From positions 1 to 5,733 of the forward strand of contig JAFGPH010000475.1 of assembly GCA_016926135.1 (NCBI GenBank): 5,733 bases of DNA, written 5' to 3'. This DNA is from Deltaproteobacteria bacterium. GTDB lineage: Bacteria > Desulfobacterota > DSM-4660 > Desulfatiglandales > HGW-15. This document shows positions 5,660 to 5,733 of this stretch, in pieces. The notes under the pieces are model-generated. The model saw only the letters and a program-made list of their open reading frames with translations. It was not told the origin of the DNA and ran no database searches. How positions within the stretch are numbered: position 1 is the stretch's first letter; every line of letters starts with the position of its first letter. Made by a program: the position numbers and the translations under genes.

Positions 5660-5718
5660 CTTCGCTCGTTCCCTCTCTTCGGCCTGCCATCCGTAGCTCG
5701 TGAGCGAAGTGAACGAGC
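5660..5718. repeat. Nested inverted repeats at the right end of the window
   Basis: CTTCGCTC (5660-5667) pairs with GAGCGAAG (5702-5709), and the overlapping GCTCGTTC (5664-5671) pairs with GAACGAGC (5711-5718). GCTCGTGAGC (5696-5705) is itself a small hairpin sequence, and GCTCGT (5696-5701) also matches ACGAGC (5713-5718). Several alternative foldings therefore share the same bases, as in REP-like or other dispersed structured elements. The segment lies 78-136 bp upstream of the GIY-YIG start and may travel with it. Confidence 0.5.
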
Positions 5719-5733
5719 CTATTGACTCGCATC

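Noticed and set aside
5583..5732. N-terminal extension of the GIY-YIG protein by 50 residues
   Set aside because: The domain begins at the ATG at 5582; the extension is translated from inverted-repeat sequence and shows no domain.

Overview
This looks like an accessory, probably horizontally acquired stretch of a Gram-negative bacterial chromosome. A Desulfobacterota or other deltaproteobacterial-type host is a guess: it rests on the tmRNA-like 3' end, the GC-rich third codon positions and recalled similarity of the large protein to homologs in such genomes. No marker gene in the window fixes the taxon.

Left edge (1-353): the last 38 codons of an unidentified + strand gene end at 117. A gene-free stretch follows. 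At 327-353 there is a copy of the 3' end of a tmRNA (ssrA) gene, read on the minus strand and including the encoded CCA. The rest of the tmRNA is absent, so this reads as one attachment site of an element integrated in ssrA. From its orientation the element should lie to the right (from about 354) and the native chromosome to the left. Short direct repeats flank the core on both sides and could be integrase arm sites. No intact integrase gene is in the window.

Middle (354-2526): an AT-rich regulatory region carries a near-consensus sigma-70 promoter (626-654), then a 404-aa AAA_14/DUF4143-type ATPase (708-1922). Converging on it from the minus strand is a 77-aa antitoxin-like protein (2032-2265) with its own promoter and ribosome binding site. 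Its expected toxin partner is missing or decayed; only a 39-aa ORF of doubtful reality overlaps its stop codon. A second + strand promoter (2403-2431), with a perfect 6-bp inverted repeat just downstream, precedes the next gene.

Right (2527-5582): the main gene encodes a 936-aa protein that joins a Cys4 cluster, an archaeo-eukaryotic primase (AEP) module, an SF2 helicase and a C-terminal DUF559/Vsr-like nuclease. I identify it with the TOTE-type AEP-helicase proteins proposed to act in biological conflict (defence). It is followed tail to tail by a small GIY-YIG nuclease gene on the minus strand; the two stop codons share one TTAA. Upstream of the GIY-YIG gene lies a structured segment rich in inverted repeats.

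Taken together, the window holds an ATPase of the mobile/defence type, a toxin-antitoxin remnant, a one-protein primase-helicase-nuclease and a small homing-type nuclease, next to an ssrA attachment site. This is the composition of a defence or genomic island. Each of the three best genes has its own promoter or orientation, so they look like independent modules rather than one operon.
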